Below, piece after piece: positions 26,923 through 37,295 of a stretch of DNA of 64,000 bases. A program made the position numbers and the translations under genes. Under the pieces are notes generated by a model that saw only the letters and a program-made list of their open reading frames with translations, did not search any database and was not told the DNA's origin. This stretch comes from Mariniblastus sp. Its GTDB lineage: Bacteria > Planctomycetota > Planctomycetia > Pirellulales > Pirellulaceae. The number at the start of each line of letters is the position of its first letter. Within the stretch, counting starts at the first letter, position 1. The stretch lies in the NCBI GenBank assembly GCA_022447605.1, contig JAKVBG010000005.1, forward strand, positions 107,737-171,736. Direction: 5' to 3'.

Positions 26923-28422
26923 ATGAACACAACACGGCCAACTGAAAACCCGGATGTTATCCTGATCGGCAGTGGCATCATGAGTGCCACTTTGGGGGCG
27001 TTCCTTAAATCTTTAAAACCGGAGCTGACGGTACAGCTCTACGAGGTAGCCACGGACTTGGCTCTGGAGAGTTCCTATGGCTGGAACAACGCGGGCACCG
27101 GGCATGCCGGCATCTGCGAAGTCAGCTACACACCGAACCGAAAGCCGGACGGCGAAGTCGACGTGGCCAAGGCGATCTCAATTTTCGAAGAATTCGAACA
27201 CTCCAAGTATTTCTGGGCGTACGCGGTACGCCAGGGGATGATTTCGGACCCCAAAACGATTATCAACCCCGTCCCACACATCGCATTCGTCTATGGCCAG
27301 GAACAGGTCGACTTCCTCCGCTCCCGCTACAAGGGGATGAGCCAACACCATTTTTTTGAAAGCATGGAGTACACCGAAGACCGTGATACGGTCGCCGACT
27401 GGGCGCCCCTCCTGTTGTCGGGTCGGGAATCGGTCCCGATCGCTGCCACCAAAATGGACCGCGGTACCGATGTCAATTTCGGTGCCATTGCGCGCCAGCT
27501 GGTCCAATGGCTGGGTAACCAGCCAGGCTGTAGCTACGCCTGCCAACACCGCGTCACCAACCTCTCACGAACCTCACACGGCTGGGACGTCGAGGTCCGG
27601 GACCTGCAGGGCCAGCGAACGTTTACGCAATCGGCAAAATTCGTTTTCATCGGGGCAGGCGGAGGGAGCCTGCCGCTGTTGCAGAAATCAGGGATTGCCG
27701 AAGGCAAAGGATTTGGCGGGTTTCCCATCGGTGGCCAATGGCTGGTCTGTCACCAGCCGGAAATCGTCGAGCAGCACACGGCGAAAGTTTACGGGCTGTC
27801 ACCCGGAGCGGCCCCCACACTGGCGGTACCCCATCTCGATACGCGAATCATCGACGGTAAAAAAGCCGTCCTCTTTGGGCCGTATGCCGCCTGGACAACG
27901 AAATTCCTGCATCAGGGAGGGAGCATCTTTGACCTGCCCTCGTCGATACGGTGGGACAATCTTGGATCCCTGATCAAAGTCGGAATGCACAATATCCCTT
28001 TGGTGGCCTACCTCATCCAGCAAGGGACCCAGAGTATGAAAACTCGCATGAAAGAACTGCAAAATTTTTATCCCGATGCACAGACAGACGATTGGGAATT
28101 AATCGATGCGGGAATCCGGGTCCAGGCAATCAAGAAAGAGGACGGGGACGCGGGAATTGTTCATTTTGGCACCGAGGTGCTCTCGGATCGTGACAAGACT
28201 CTTTCGGTATTGCTGGGAGCTTCACCGGGAGCTTCCGTATCGGCCAACATCATTCTCGAAATTGTCCGGGACTGTTTTGCCGATTTGCTGGCAACCGACG
28301 ACGGCCATCAACGCATGAAAGAGATGATCCCTTCCTACGATGAGTCGCTTGTCGACCCTGCGATGGCCGATCGACAGGCCGGTTTAAGTGAACAGGCAGA
28401 ACGCACCCTGCAACTGATCTAG
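26923..28422 (+). CDS. mqo: Malate:quinone oxidoreductase
   Basis: The 499-residue flavoprotein oxidises malate to oxaloacetate and passes electrons to the quinone pool at the membrane surface. It has the FAD-binding DVILIGSGIMSATLGAFLK, the family-specific SSYGWNNAGTGHAGICEVSYTP, a second FAD block FVFIGAGGGSLPLLQKSGI, and ending blocks IIDGKKAVLFGPYAAW and LLGASPGASVSANI. Length agrees with the Mqo family. It would complement or replace a soluble malate dehydrogenase in the TCA cycle. Identity is secure. Confidence 0.96.
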   Translation: MNTTRPTENPDVILIGSGIMSATLGAFLKSLKPELTVQLYEVATDLALESSYGWNNAGTGHAGICEVSYTPNRKPDGEVDVAKAISIFEEFEHSKYFWAYAVRQGMISDPKTIINPVPHIAFVYGQEQVDFLRSRYKGMSQHHFFESMEYTEDRDTVADWAPLLLSGRESVPIAATKMDRGTDVNFGAIARQLVQWLGNQPGCSYACQHRVTNLSRTSHGWDVEVRDLQGQRTFTQSAKFVFIGAGGGSLPLLQKSGIAEGKGFGGFPIGGQWLVCHQPEIVEQHTAKVYGLSPGAAPTLAVPHLDTRIIDGKKAVLFGPYAAWTTKFLHQGGSIFDLPSSIRWDNLGSLIKVGMHNIPLVAYLIQQGTQSMKTRMKELQNFYPDAQTDDWELIDAGIRVQAIKKEDGDAGIVHFGTEVLSDRDKTLSVLLGASPGASVSANIILEIVRDCFADLLATDDGHQRMKEMIPSYDESLVDPAMADRQAGLSEQAERTLQLI

Positions 28423-28739
28423 CTCCGATGGACTAGCGGAAAACAAGCCTCCTTTCCGCTGACGGGGCGGTGAAAAAGTCTCCGCCGATCGTAACGGTTG
28501 TAGCGGAGTGAACTTCCCGGACCGATTGAATCGCCCAAGAAACCGGGGAGTGTCCCTCTGACCCGGACCGCAAGCCTACCAAACTGGCCCTGACAAACGG
28601 CCATTTCGGCAGGAGATAAAAAACCTGGTGACCGGCTCATGGTATCATAAAGGGAGTGGACTGACGTGTCACATCCCCCCCCGAACCGGGACAAGCGTGA
28701 CCGAACAGCAATCGACTTGACCAGCCATTGATTGACAGC
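28423..28739 (+). other. Intergenic region between mqo and M61 peptidase
   Basis: The 317 bp hold a perfect 8-bp inverted repeat just after mqo (28435-28460) and an extended -10-like TGGTATCAT at 28640-28648 about 90 nt before the peptidase start. No gene is seen. Confidence 0.4.
28435..28460 (+). terminator. Hairpin after mqo, possible terminator
   Basis: AGCGGAAA at 28435-28442 pairs with TTTCCGCT at 28453-28460. No T-run follows, so intrinsic termination would be weak. Confidence 0.3.
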
Positions 28740-30632
28740 ATGCATCGAATCCCATTCTATTTTTATGGACTGCTCTTCCTGCTTCATACCAGCCCGCCCT
28801 ATCCGGTGACGGCTGAAGACGACACATCACCAGCGATTACGTATGAAGTCGATTTGGCCGATGTCAAGAACCACTACATCCAGCTTCGCATGCGGGCAAC
28901 CGCCACGGGCGAAACAACCGAGTTGATGCTGCCCGCCTGGACGCCCGGTTCCTACTTGATGCGCGAGTATGCCAGGAATCTGGACAGCCTGTCGGCAGAA
29001 ACCGTCGATGGCAAACCACTGACCATCGAAAAGATCAGGAAGAATCGCTGGCAGGTCAATACAGAGGGATTGAAAGAGTTCATCGTCAACTACCGTCTGT
29101 ATTGCCGCGAGGCCTCGGTCCGAACGAATTTCGTCAACCACGAGTATGCTGTGCTCAATGGCGCGCCCACGTTCCTGACCGTTCCCGAGCAGATGGACTC
29201 ACCGCACGAGGTGACGCTCAAAATGCCCCCACATTGGCAGCGGTCGGCAACCGCGCTGCGACCGTCAAGTGAAAAAGCCAACGTGTACACGGCCGATAAT
29301 TACGATGAGATCGTGGACAGCCCGATCGTGGCCGGCAACCTGAGATTCTACCCGTTCCAAGTCGCAGGTATTTCCCATGTCCTGGTCAATGTGGGTGAAC
29401 AGGGGAATTGGGATGGTGAGCAAGCAGCCAAAGACCTGGCCAAGCTGGTCGCTGCCCACCACGAAATCTGGGGAACGATCCCTTACCAGCAATACCATTT
29501 CCTGAACGTGATTGGCAACGGGGGGGGTGGCCTGGAACATGACAACAGCTGCCTGGTGATGACCGGGCGGTGGAGCTATCGGGACAGGAGCCGTTATAGG
29601 CGTTGGCTCTCGCTGGCCAGTCATGAATTTTTTCACACCTGGAATGTTCGCCGGTTGCGGCCCCGACCCCTGGTCAAGTACGACTACGAGAACGAGGTCT
29701 ACTTGAAGTCGCTCTGGATTGCTGAAGGGGTGACCAGTTATTACGAGAACCTTGCCTTGGCGCGGGCCGGCCTGATTTCAACCCGTGAACTGATCTCCAA
29801 TCTCTCTCAGGATATCCAGACGGTGCAAAGCACCCCCGGCAGAAAAAAACAGAGTCTCAAGGAATCTTCGTACGATACCTGGATCAAGTTCTACCGTCCC
29901 GACGAGAATTCTTCCAACACCCGGATCAGTTATTACAGCAAGGGCGCCGTGGTCGCTTTCCTGCTGGATGCCAAGATCCGCTCGATGACCGATGGCCAAA
30001 AGAGCCTGGACGACGTGATGCGACTGATGTTCGAGCGATACCAGGAAACGGGCTACCTGCCCTCCGACTTCCGTTCGGTCGCCTCGGAAGTGGCCGGTGG
30101 CGATCTCAACGCTTTCTTTGTTTCGACCGTCGATCGGACGGATGACCTCGATTTTGACGAGGCCCTCAACTATTTCGGCATGAACTTCTCGGGCCGCCCG
30201 CGGCCAGCCACGCCTGGTGATGAAAATAAAAAATCGTATAAGACAACCATAACTCCGGTCTCGAAAATCCCCTGGCTCGGCGCCAAGACGTCCGACAACA
30301 TCGTGACATCGGTGGTTGTCGATTCGCCAGCGACCGAGGCGGGGCTGAATCCGGACGACGAGATCCTGGCGATCAACGACTATCGTGTTAGCGGCTCGGT
30401 CGACTCCTGGGTCAGCAAGTTCCAGGTCGGTGACGAAGTCGATTTCCTGGTCGCCCGGGGGGGCCGCTTGATCCACCTGCCGGTGACGTTCGCTCCACGT
30501 CCCAACAACCTTTGGCGGCTGACCACGGATCGGAAACCTTCGGACGAGCAAAAAGCGCGGGTCAAGGCCTGGGCCGATAAAAGCCAACCGCCGCAAACTG
30601 AGCCTGCCACCGATCAGTCCACCGATCAGTAA
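28740..30632 (+). CDS. M61 family peptidase with C-terminal PDZ domain
   Basis: The 630-residue protein starts at the ATG at 28740 (a TTG 12 nt upstream is in frame) and has a signal peptide ending near residue 26 (TSPPYPVTAEDD). It has the M61 N-terminal beta domain (LPAWTPGSYLMREYARNL), the zinc site SHEFFHTWN with H295, E296 and H299, and the third ligand E329 in IAEGVTSYYE. A PDZ domain (about 510-590, LGAKTSDN, GLNPDDEILAI) is followed by a Pro/Gln tail. The family includes glycyl aminopeptidases; here it is probably a periplasmic or secreted peptidase. The substrate is unknown. Confidence 0.92.
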   Translation: MHRIPFYFYGLLFLLHTSPPYPVTAEDDTSPAITYEVDLADVKNHYIQLRMRATATGETTELMLPAWTPGSYLMREYARNLDSLSAETVDGKPLTIEKIRKNRWQVNTEGLKEFIVNYRLYCREASVRTNFVNHEYAVLNGAPTFLTVPEQMDSPHEVTLKMPPHWQRSATALRPSSEKANVYTADNYDEIVDSPIVAGNLRFYPFQVAGISHVLVNVGEQGNWDGEQAAKDLAKLVAAHHEIWGTIPYQQYHFLNVIGNGGGGLEHDNSCLVMTGRWSYRDRSRYRRWLSLASHEFFHTWNVRRLRPRPLVKYDYENEVYLKSLWIAEGVTSYYENLALARAGLISTRELISNLSQDIQTVQSTPGRKKQSLKESSYDTWIKFYRPDENSSNTRISYYSKGAVVAFLLDAKIRSMTDGQKSLDDVMRLMFERYQETGYLPSDFRSVASEVAGGDLNAFFVSTVDRTDDLDFDEALNYFGMNFSGRPRPATPGDENKKSYKTTITPVSKIPWLGAKTSDNIVTSVVVDSPATEAGLNPDDEILAINDYRVSGSVDSWVSKFQVGDEVDFLVARGGRLIHLPVTFAPRPNNLWRLTTDRKPSDEQKARVKAWADKSQPPQTEPATDQSTDQ

Positions 30633-30672
30633 AACGCACCCCGCCGAGTCTCATCAACCCGAGCCTAGTGGG

Positions 30673-31566
30673 TCAAGGCCGGCAAATACGGAAACCGAGC
30701 AATCTCAAAGCCCCCAGACAGGTAACGATCGCCACGGCAAACGAGAAGGGAACGACGTCAACCAGGAGAACCGCGTCCAGCGCACGAGCGTCCAAGGGCC
30801 TACGAAACCCGTCTGTCTGAACGGGCAGGAAAATGATGGTGGTCACGAGGATCAGTGCTGTCGGCCAAAGACAGGCCCACAACCAGAAGCCCCGCTCGCG
30901 CATCAGCCGCCCGACGGCCGTCACCACAAACAACAACGAAAACAGCATGGCAATGCCAGAACCGATGCCGGCGATCCACCAGTTCGGCAGATCGGGAAGC
31001 GTAAGATTCACCACCTGCAGGGAAGCGAGAACCAGGGCCGTCATCGTGGTAAACAGCAGGATACCTCGAATCGTAATCACGGCGCGATCCGGGGATGTCG
31101 CTTGCCATTGGAACCGCCTGCCCAGCAGCAGGTGGTAAGCCAACAGTGGCAGGCTGCCGCCCCAGATGAACACGGGGGCAAACAAAATCGGTGACTCAAG
31201 GATCAGGCGGCGCAATTGCCCGAGCACCGTCCGTCCCTCATCCATTACAAAAAAAGAGAAGCCCAGGAAACCGATCGACAGGATCGCCATGAACAGGCCT
31301 GCACAGGTTGAGAGGCGCTGCCAGATCGAACCGGTTCCCAAGATCAACCAGATCAACAGGATAAAAGGCTGGGCCAGAACCAGCCCGAGGTTCAGGGCAA
31401 AAAAAGCAGCTTCACCCAACTCGAGTGTACTGATGTATCCCAACAGGTAAATGGCGACCAGATTGGCCAGCAGGCATGCTCCGCCCACCAGGAACAACAG
31501 ACCGATCCCCGTGCGGCGCTGTACCTGCGGCTTCCTCAGGGCATCCAGCACGGTCGGTTGTGACAT
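30673..31566 (-). CDS. Polytopic membrane protein, unknown function
   Basis: The 297-residue protein has about eight hydrophobic segments, starting with IGLLFLVGGACLLANLVAIYLLGYI and ending with VPFSFAVAIVTCLGALRLLGF (only parts quoted). A central basic loop carries HLLLGRRFQWQATSPDRAV. The ATG at 31566 is preferred to a GTG one codon upstream. It is convergent with the M61 gene and 40 bp downstream of the ATP-grasp gene, so it may be the last gene of that leftward unit. No transporter or enzyme family is recognised. Confidence 0.72.
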   Translation of the reverse strand: MSQPTVLDALRKPQVQRRTGIGLLFLVGGACLLANLVAIYLLGYISTLELGEAAFFALNLGLVLAQPFILLIWLILGTGSIWQRLSTCAGLFMAILSIGFLGFSFFVMDEGRTVLGQLRRLILESPILFAPVFIWGGSLPLLAYHLLLGRRFQWQATSPDRAVITIRGILLFTTMTALVLASLQVVNLTLPDLPNWWIAGIGSGIAMLFSLLFVVTAVGRLMRERGFWLWACLWPTALILVTTIIFLPVQTDGFRRPLDARALDAVLLVDVVPFSFAVAIVTCLGALRLLGFRICRP

Positions 31567-31606
31567 CACTGACTCCCAACTCAGGATCCTCGAGAGACCG
31601 CCCCGT

Positions 31607-32635
31607 TCAGACGGATCGCCATTCGGCCTGATAATTCAGACCGAGCGTGATAATCTTTTGCAGCAAGCTTTCGTATCGGATCCCGACTTTTTCAGCCGAC
31701 TCGGAAAAATCTTCGCCAAACGAGAGGTTTGGGTTCGGGTTGGCCTCCAGAATGTAGACCTTCCCCTCGTCGCTCAAACGCAGGTCCATCCTGGCGTAAC
31801 CGCTCAGGCTGAGTGCACGGTAGACCCGCTTGCACGTCTTGAGAATTCTCTGCTCGGTCGAAGCATCAATGCCGGTGGCTGCCAACGTTTCGATACCGAG
31901 TTTCTTCTGGTAATCGAGATCCCACTTGACGCGCGCGGTCGCAATCTGGGGCATCCCGGGCGGGGCATTTTTGAAAACCATTTCCCAGATCGGCAGTGTG
32001 GTCAGACGGCGGTTACCCAGAACACCCACATACAATTCGCGTCCCTCGATGTACGTTTCCACCAAGGCGTCCGTCTGGGTTTCCTGGTGAATGTACTCGA
32101 TCCGGTCAAACAACTTCTGGTCATCGTGGACAATGGAGGACTGGGTGATCCCGAGCGAAGCATCCTCGGAAACTGACTTGACCAACAGGGGAAACTTGTA
32201 GCTGGCAGGGCGTCTCGGCTTCTTGCCCTTGGGAACGACGTAAAATCCGGGCGTGTGAATCCGGTGAAACGTCAGTATTTTTTTGGCCAGCGGTTTGTCG
32301 TGCGACAGCAGCAAGCCGCGCGGATTACAGCCCGTGTAGTGCTGTTTCATCAGCTCCAGGTAACTGACCACATGATGATCGTAGACACCGACCCCGTGGA
32401 ACTCTTCAAGCAGGTTGAAGTGAACATGCGGCTTGAAGTCGACGATGGCCCGGCGAATGTCGCCCAGGTCGTCGTAGACGCCTAAGGGAAGGACTTCATG
32501 TCCGTTGTCTCGCAATGTATTGACGACGTCAAACTCGGTCTTCCATTCGAGTATCTCTTCCTCGGTGTAACCTTCAATGCTCTCGGGTGGAACCAGTGAC
32601 TCGTGCATCAACACCAGCACACGCAGTTTTTTCAT
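31607..32635 (-). CDS. ATP-grasp ligase, D-alanine-D-alanine ligase-like
   Basis: The 342-residue protein starts at the ATG at 32635 (MKKLRVLVLMHESLVPP), whose ATG overlaps the upstream stop as ATGA. It has an N-terminal Rossmann-like domain, SHDKPLAKKIL, a central FPLLVKSVSEDASLGI, VETYIEGRELYVGVLGN, and the magnesium-site block LEANPNPNLSFGEDF. This is the ATP-grasp fold, closest to D-Ala-D-Ala ligase in layout, which joins carboxylates to amines with ATP. The substrate-defining N-terminal part is not that of the usual Ddl, and no mur genes are nearby. Coupling to a metallopeptidase suggests a peptide or amino-acid conjugate system. Confidence 0.85.
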   Translation of the reverse strand: MKKLRVLVLMHESLVPPESIEGYTEEEILEWKTEFDVVNTLRDNGHEVLPLGVYDDLGDIRRAIVDFKPHVHFNLLEEFHGVGVYDHHVVSYLELMKQHYTGCNPRGLLLSHDKPLAKKILTFHRIHTPGFYVVPKGKKPRRPASYKFPLLVKSVSEDASLGITQSSIVHDDQKLFDRIEYIHQETQTDALVETYIEGRELYVGVLGNRRLTTLPIWEMVFKNAPPGMPQIATARVKWDLDYQKKLGIETLAATGIDASTEQRILKTCKRVYRALSLSGYARMDLRLSDEGKVYILEANPNPNLSFGEDFSESAEKVGIRYESLLQKIITLGLNYQAEWRSV

Positions 32636-33723
32636 AGGGCAACCCGGTTCTGTCCTCCATTCAAGTTTTGCATCGTGTGCACGGTCAGCATGGCGATCGT
32701 ATTTTGCAGGACTTTCGTCTGGCCACCATGGGTATGCAGCTTTAATTCCGAACAACGGGAAATCATTTCCCGCAGCACTTGGTCGGTATTGTACTGGTAT
32801 TCGCCGGTCCAATGGGTCACAAGGTCGCTCAACTCCCCGCGGTTTTTGCGAAGAAAATCAGCGGCTGGCTTATTTCGTGTGTTTTTGGCCTTCTTGACGA
32901 AAAGTTTTTTCAGCTCACGATCCAATGATTCGCACCAACTGACATCGTACTGCGCCAGACGCTCGGCATAATGTTCGCGCAAGGTCTGTTTCATCCGATT
33001 GACCGGGTCGACTTTGGCTCGCGATTTGACTTTGGGGGATTGGGCCTTCAACTCCGTCATCAACTGGTCCACGTATTCGATTTTTCGAAGTGCCTTCCAA
33101 CCGGCATAATCCCGCCGCCAGTTCTTGCGAGGTTGCAACCAGACCGCAAAGGTCTCGGCAAAATCCTCGGAAGGGTGGCTCTGTGCATACCATTGCTCCA
33201 GATGAATCACATAGCTCTTGGATTGCGGTTTCGGTTTGTAAGTCTCAGGGTAGGGCTGCGAGTACTTACCGAAACATTCACGATATTTCTTACGGCGGTG
33301 CAATCGGAAAGCCGTGTCCATGGCATGACCTGCTTCATGCCTGAGGATCTGCATGCACCAGGCACGGGTGCCACCTTCGACTTCCAGCATCTGGTTCCGT
33401 TCCAGTCGCTTGAGTCGCGGATGTGCCATGTAGAAGGGGACGGCGATGCCAGGGATACCGTCCGGGGAAAACCAGTCGTCACTCAACCAGAAGTGCGGTT
33501 TGAGCCGCAGCCCGCGGCCCTGCATCTCGCGATGCAACTGCTGGAGGCACCGCTCCACGACGGTCCCTTCCAAGGAAAGTTTCAGATCGCAAATTCGGAC
33601 ATCAAGTAGCTCTTCATTCGGCAATCGCACCCATTCCGGACCGCTCGATTTCTTCGCGCGACGGGACCTCGATTTCTTTTGTCGGCCCGTTTTACTTTCA
33701 GTTTGGCGGGAACGTGTGGCCAT
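32632..33723 (-). CDS. Putative zinc metallopeptidase (HEAGH)
   Basis: The 363-residue protein starts at the ATG at 33723 (MATRSRQTESKTG) and has a very basic N-terminus (KKSRSRRAKK) and no signal peptide. The zinc motif is LRHEAGHAMDTAF, with H129, E130 and H133, and a later SEDFAETFAVWL supplies a likely third ligand, as in gluzincin-like peptidases of unknown substrate. The start of the ATP-grasp gene overlaps its stop by 4 bp (ATGA), a strong sign of translational coupling and joint function. The catalytic class is inferred from motif only. It could also be a metal-binding regulator. Confidence 0.75.
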   Translation of the reverse strand: MATRSRQTESKTGRQKKSRSRRAKKSSGPEWVRLPNEELLDVRICDLKLSLEGTVVERCLQQLHREMQGRGLRLKPHFWLSDDWFSPDGIPGIAVPFYMAHPRLKRLERNQMLEVEGGTRAWCMQILRHEAGHAMDTAFRLHRRKKYRECFGKYSQPYPETYKPKPQSKSYVIHLEQWYAQSHPSEDFAETFAVWLQPRKNWRRDYAGWKALRKIEYVDQLMTELKAQSPKVKSRAKVDPVNRMKQTLREHYAERLAQYDVSWCESLDRELKKLFVKKAKNTRNKPAADFLRKNRGELSDLVTHWTGEYQYNTDQVLREMISRCSELKLHTHGGQTKVLQNTIAMLTVHTMQNLNGGQNRVAL

Positions 33724-34219
33724 CGAGTTGCCGTTGATCGGGACGAAATATCGGGAGCTGTGGATCACTGGGGAGGAACCGGATTCTATGGGTTTCTGTC
33801 CATTTTCCAAGCGCTATTTTAGTCATTTTTTTTGTTTGGCAGCAGGCAGATCGAGCAACTCCAGGAGGAACCTGCAGGCACTGGCGAAAGCTTCGGTCCA
33901 TGGCCAGGTGGGTTGCCGACCGGCATTCACGCAGTAGGGCCTCGGGTCCCATCAATAACGTGGCCCGCCGGAAGACGAGCGGGCCGTGGCCGCCCCGCAA
34001 TGGGGCAGCGGATGAGACGGCCGACTCGAGGTTTCAAAAAAAGCACCCGCCGGCGGACGGGTCAAGAAGGCAATTGACGTCTGACCATCGCCTGCAAAAT
34101 CAGGGATAATTCAGGCCCAGCCGGTCGGTTGGCCTCGCCAGGCGACAGATGTTTGTCTATGCTAGGCGCCCATAAGATTTCGTCCCCTCAACCCTTCCGC
34201 CTGAACAGGCCTGCGAACC
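33724..34219. other. Intergenic region upstream of the metallopeptidase gene
   Basis: The 496 bp contain a perfect 7-bp GC-rich hairpin, GGCCCGC at 33962-33968 with GCGGGCC at 33979-33985. Short overlapping frames here have no family resemblance. No good promoter pair was found. Confidence 0.4.
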
Positions 34220-34336
34220 ATGAATGACCTGAAGCTGACCGAAGAGTTCCCCCCCGGATTTTTGCTCTTTTGCGGATACGTCGCATTCCTGATGAGTATT
34301 GTCGGTTTCTGGATTTTGCGGATGTGCTGGATCTAG
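34220..34336 (+). CDS. Possible 38-residue single-span membrane peptide
   Basis: The frame MNDLKLTEEFPPG is followed by one hydrophobic segment (FLLFCGYVAFLMSIVGFWIL) and a short RMCWI end. Acidic N-terminus and one helix would suit a small inner-membrane protein. No clear Shine-Dalgarno sequence is seen, and it lies alone between two leftward genes. Coding status is uncertain. Confidence 0.35.
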   Translation: MNDLKLTEEFPPGFLLFCGYVAFLMSIVGFWILRMCWI

Positions 34337-34445
34337 CCATCCGGCGGCAGTGCCCAGCTGGCAAATGCCATTCCTAGCAAAAGACCCAGCAACCCAACCC
34401 CGGCCTTGCCTTGGGCAGCCTCTCTGACAGAGGGCCGTATTCGGC

Positions 34446-36524
<2,079 letters not shown>

Positions 36525-36585
36525 TCGTCTCTTTTTGTTTCCGTGACGTGACAACGACTGATCGCACAGAACAGCCATGACTATT

Positions 36586-37125
36586 TTATTCGGAGTCGGG
36601 CCGCGGGGAAATCGGTTCAGGAATCGGGGCCAGATACGGACAGATTTGCTTCAACTTACCAGGCCCAATGCCCGCAATGGCCATCAACGCCTCGTGGGAA
36701 CGAAACGGACCGTGCTGCTGGCGATACTCAACAATCGACCTGGCGTACGTTGGGCCAATCCCCGGCAGATTGGCCAATTCCGGCCACTCGGCCGTATTGA
36801 TATCGACCTTGAAATGGACCGTCCTGCTGGGCGCCCGATCGATGTCTACCAGACCAGCTTGCCGCGTTGACTGCAACCAGAAATAGCCCCCCATCCCCAA
36901 AAGGGCAACCAACATAAGGGCAGCCACCATCGGTTGGTCAGATCGACGCAGAACGAGTGGATACCGCCCAACCGGAGAGGATTCAGAGAGTCCTTTGCCA
37001 GGCAACTTTTTCAATGGCACATCCAACTCCCCCTCGATCCAGTCTTTCCAAAACGACCGATCAACCTTTTCTGTCCCGTGGACTGTGGGCCGCCACCGCT
37101 CTTTGAGACGCATTCCCCTCCCCAT
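36586..37125 (-). CDS. ComEA-like helix-hairpin-helix protein
   Basis: The 179-residue protein has one hydrophobic segment (about residues 65-85, MVAALMLVALLGMGGYF) and a C-terminal pair of helix-hairpin-helix motifs (INTAEWPELANLPGIGPTYA and AIAGIGPGKLKQI). That domain binds DNA without sequence preference in ComEA, where it takes part in DNA uptake. The start may be ATG 37125 or ATG 37113; GGGGAGGGG lies just before the latter. It lies 61 bp upstream of the uvrB start on the same strand, so co-transcription is likely. Natural competence is not shown by this alone. Confidence 0.8.
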   Translation of the reverse strand: MGRGMRLKERWRPTVHGTEKVDRSFWKDWIEGELDVPLKKLPGKGLSESSPVGRYPLVLRRSDQPMVAALMLVALLGMGGYFWLQSTRQAGLVDIDRAPSRTVHFKVDINTAEWPELANLPGIGPTYARSIVEYRQQHGPFRSHEALMAIAGIGPGKLKQICPYLAPIPEPISPRPDSE

Positions 37126-37295
37126 CACGGTTCGGCCACGGTCAATTGAATCATCGGCCCTGCATAGTGGTTATGGCTCCCCCCTTGTCATACAGGAGAG
37201 GGCAGGAGAATCATGTAACACCATTCACAGAAGAACCGGTTTGCCCAAAATAGCGCAGCACCGGTTGATTTCAAACAGAAAAAACCCGAGCGGAA

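Noticed and set aside
29778..30596. 272-codon minus frame opposite the M61 peptidase
   Set aside because: Shadow of the peptidase gene, which has intact motifs.
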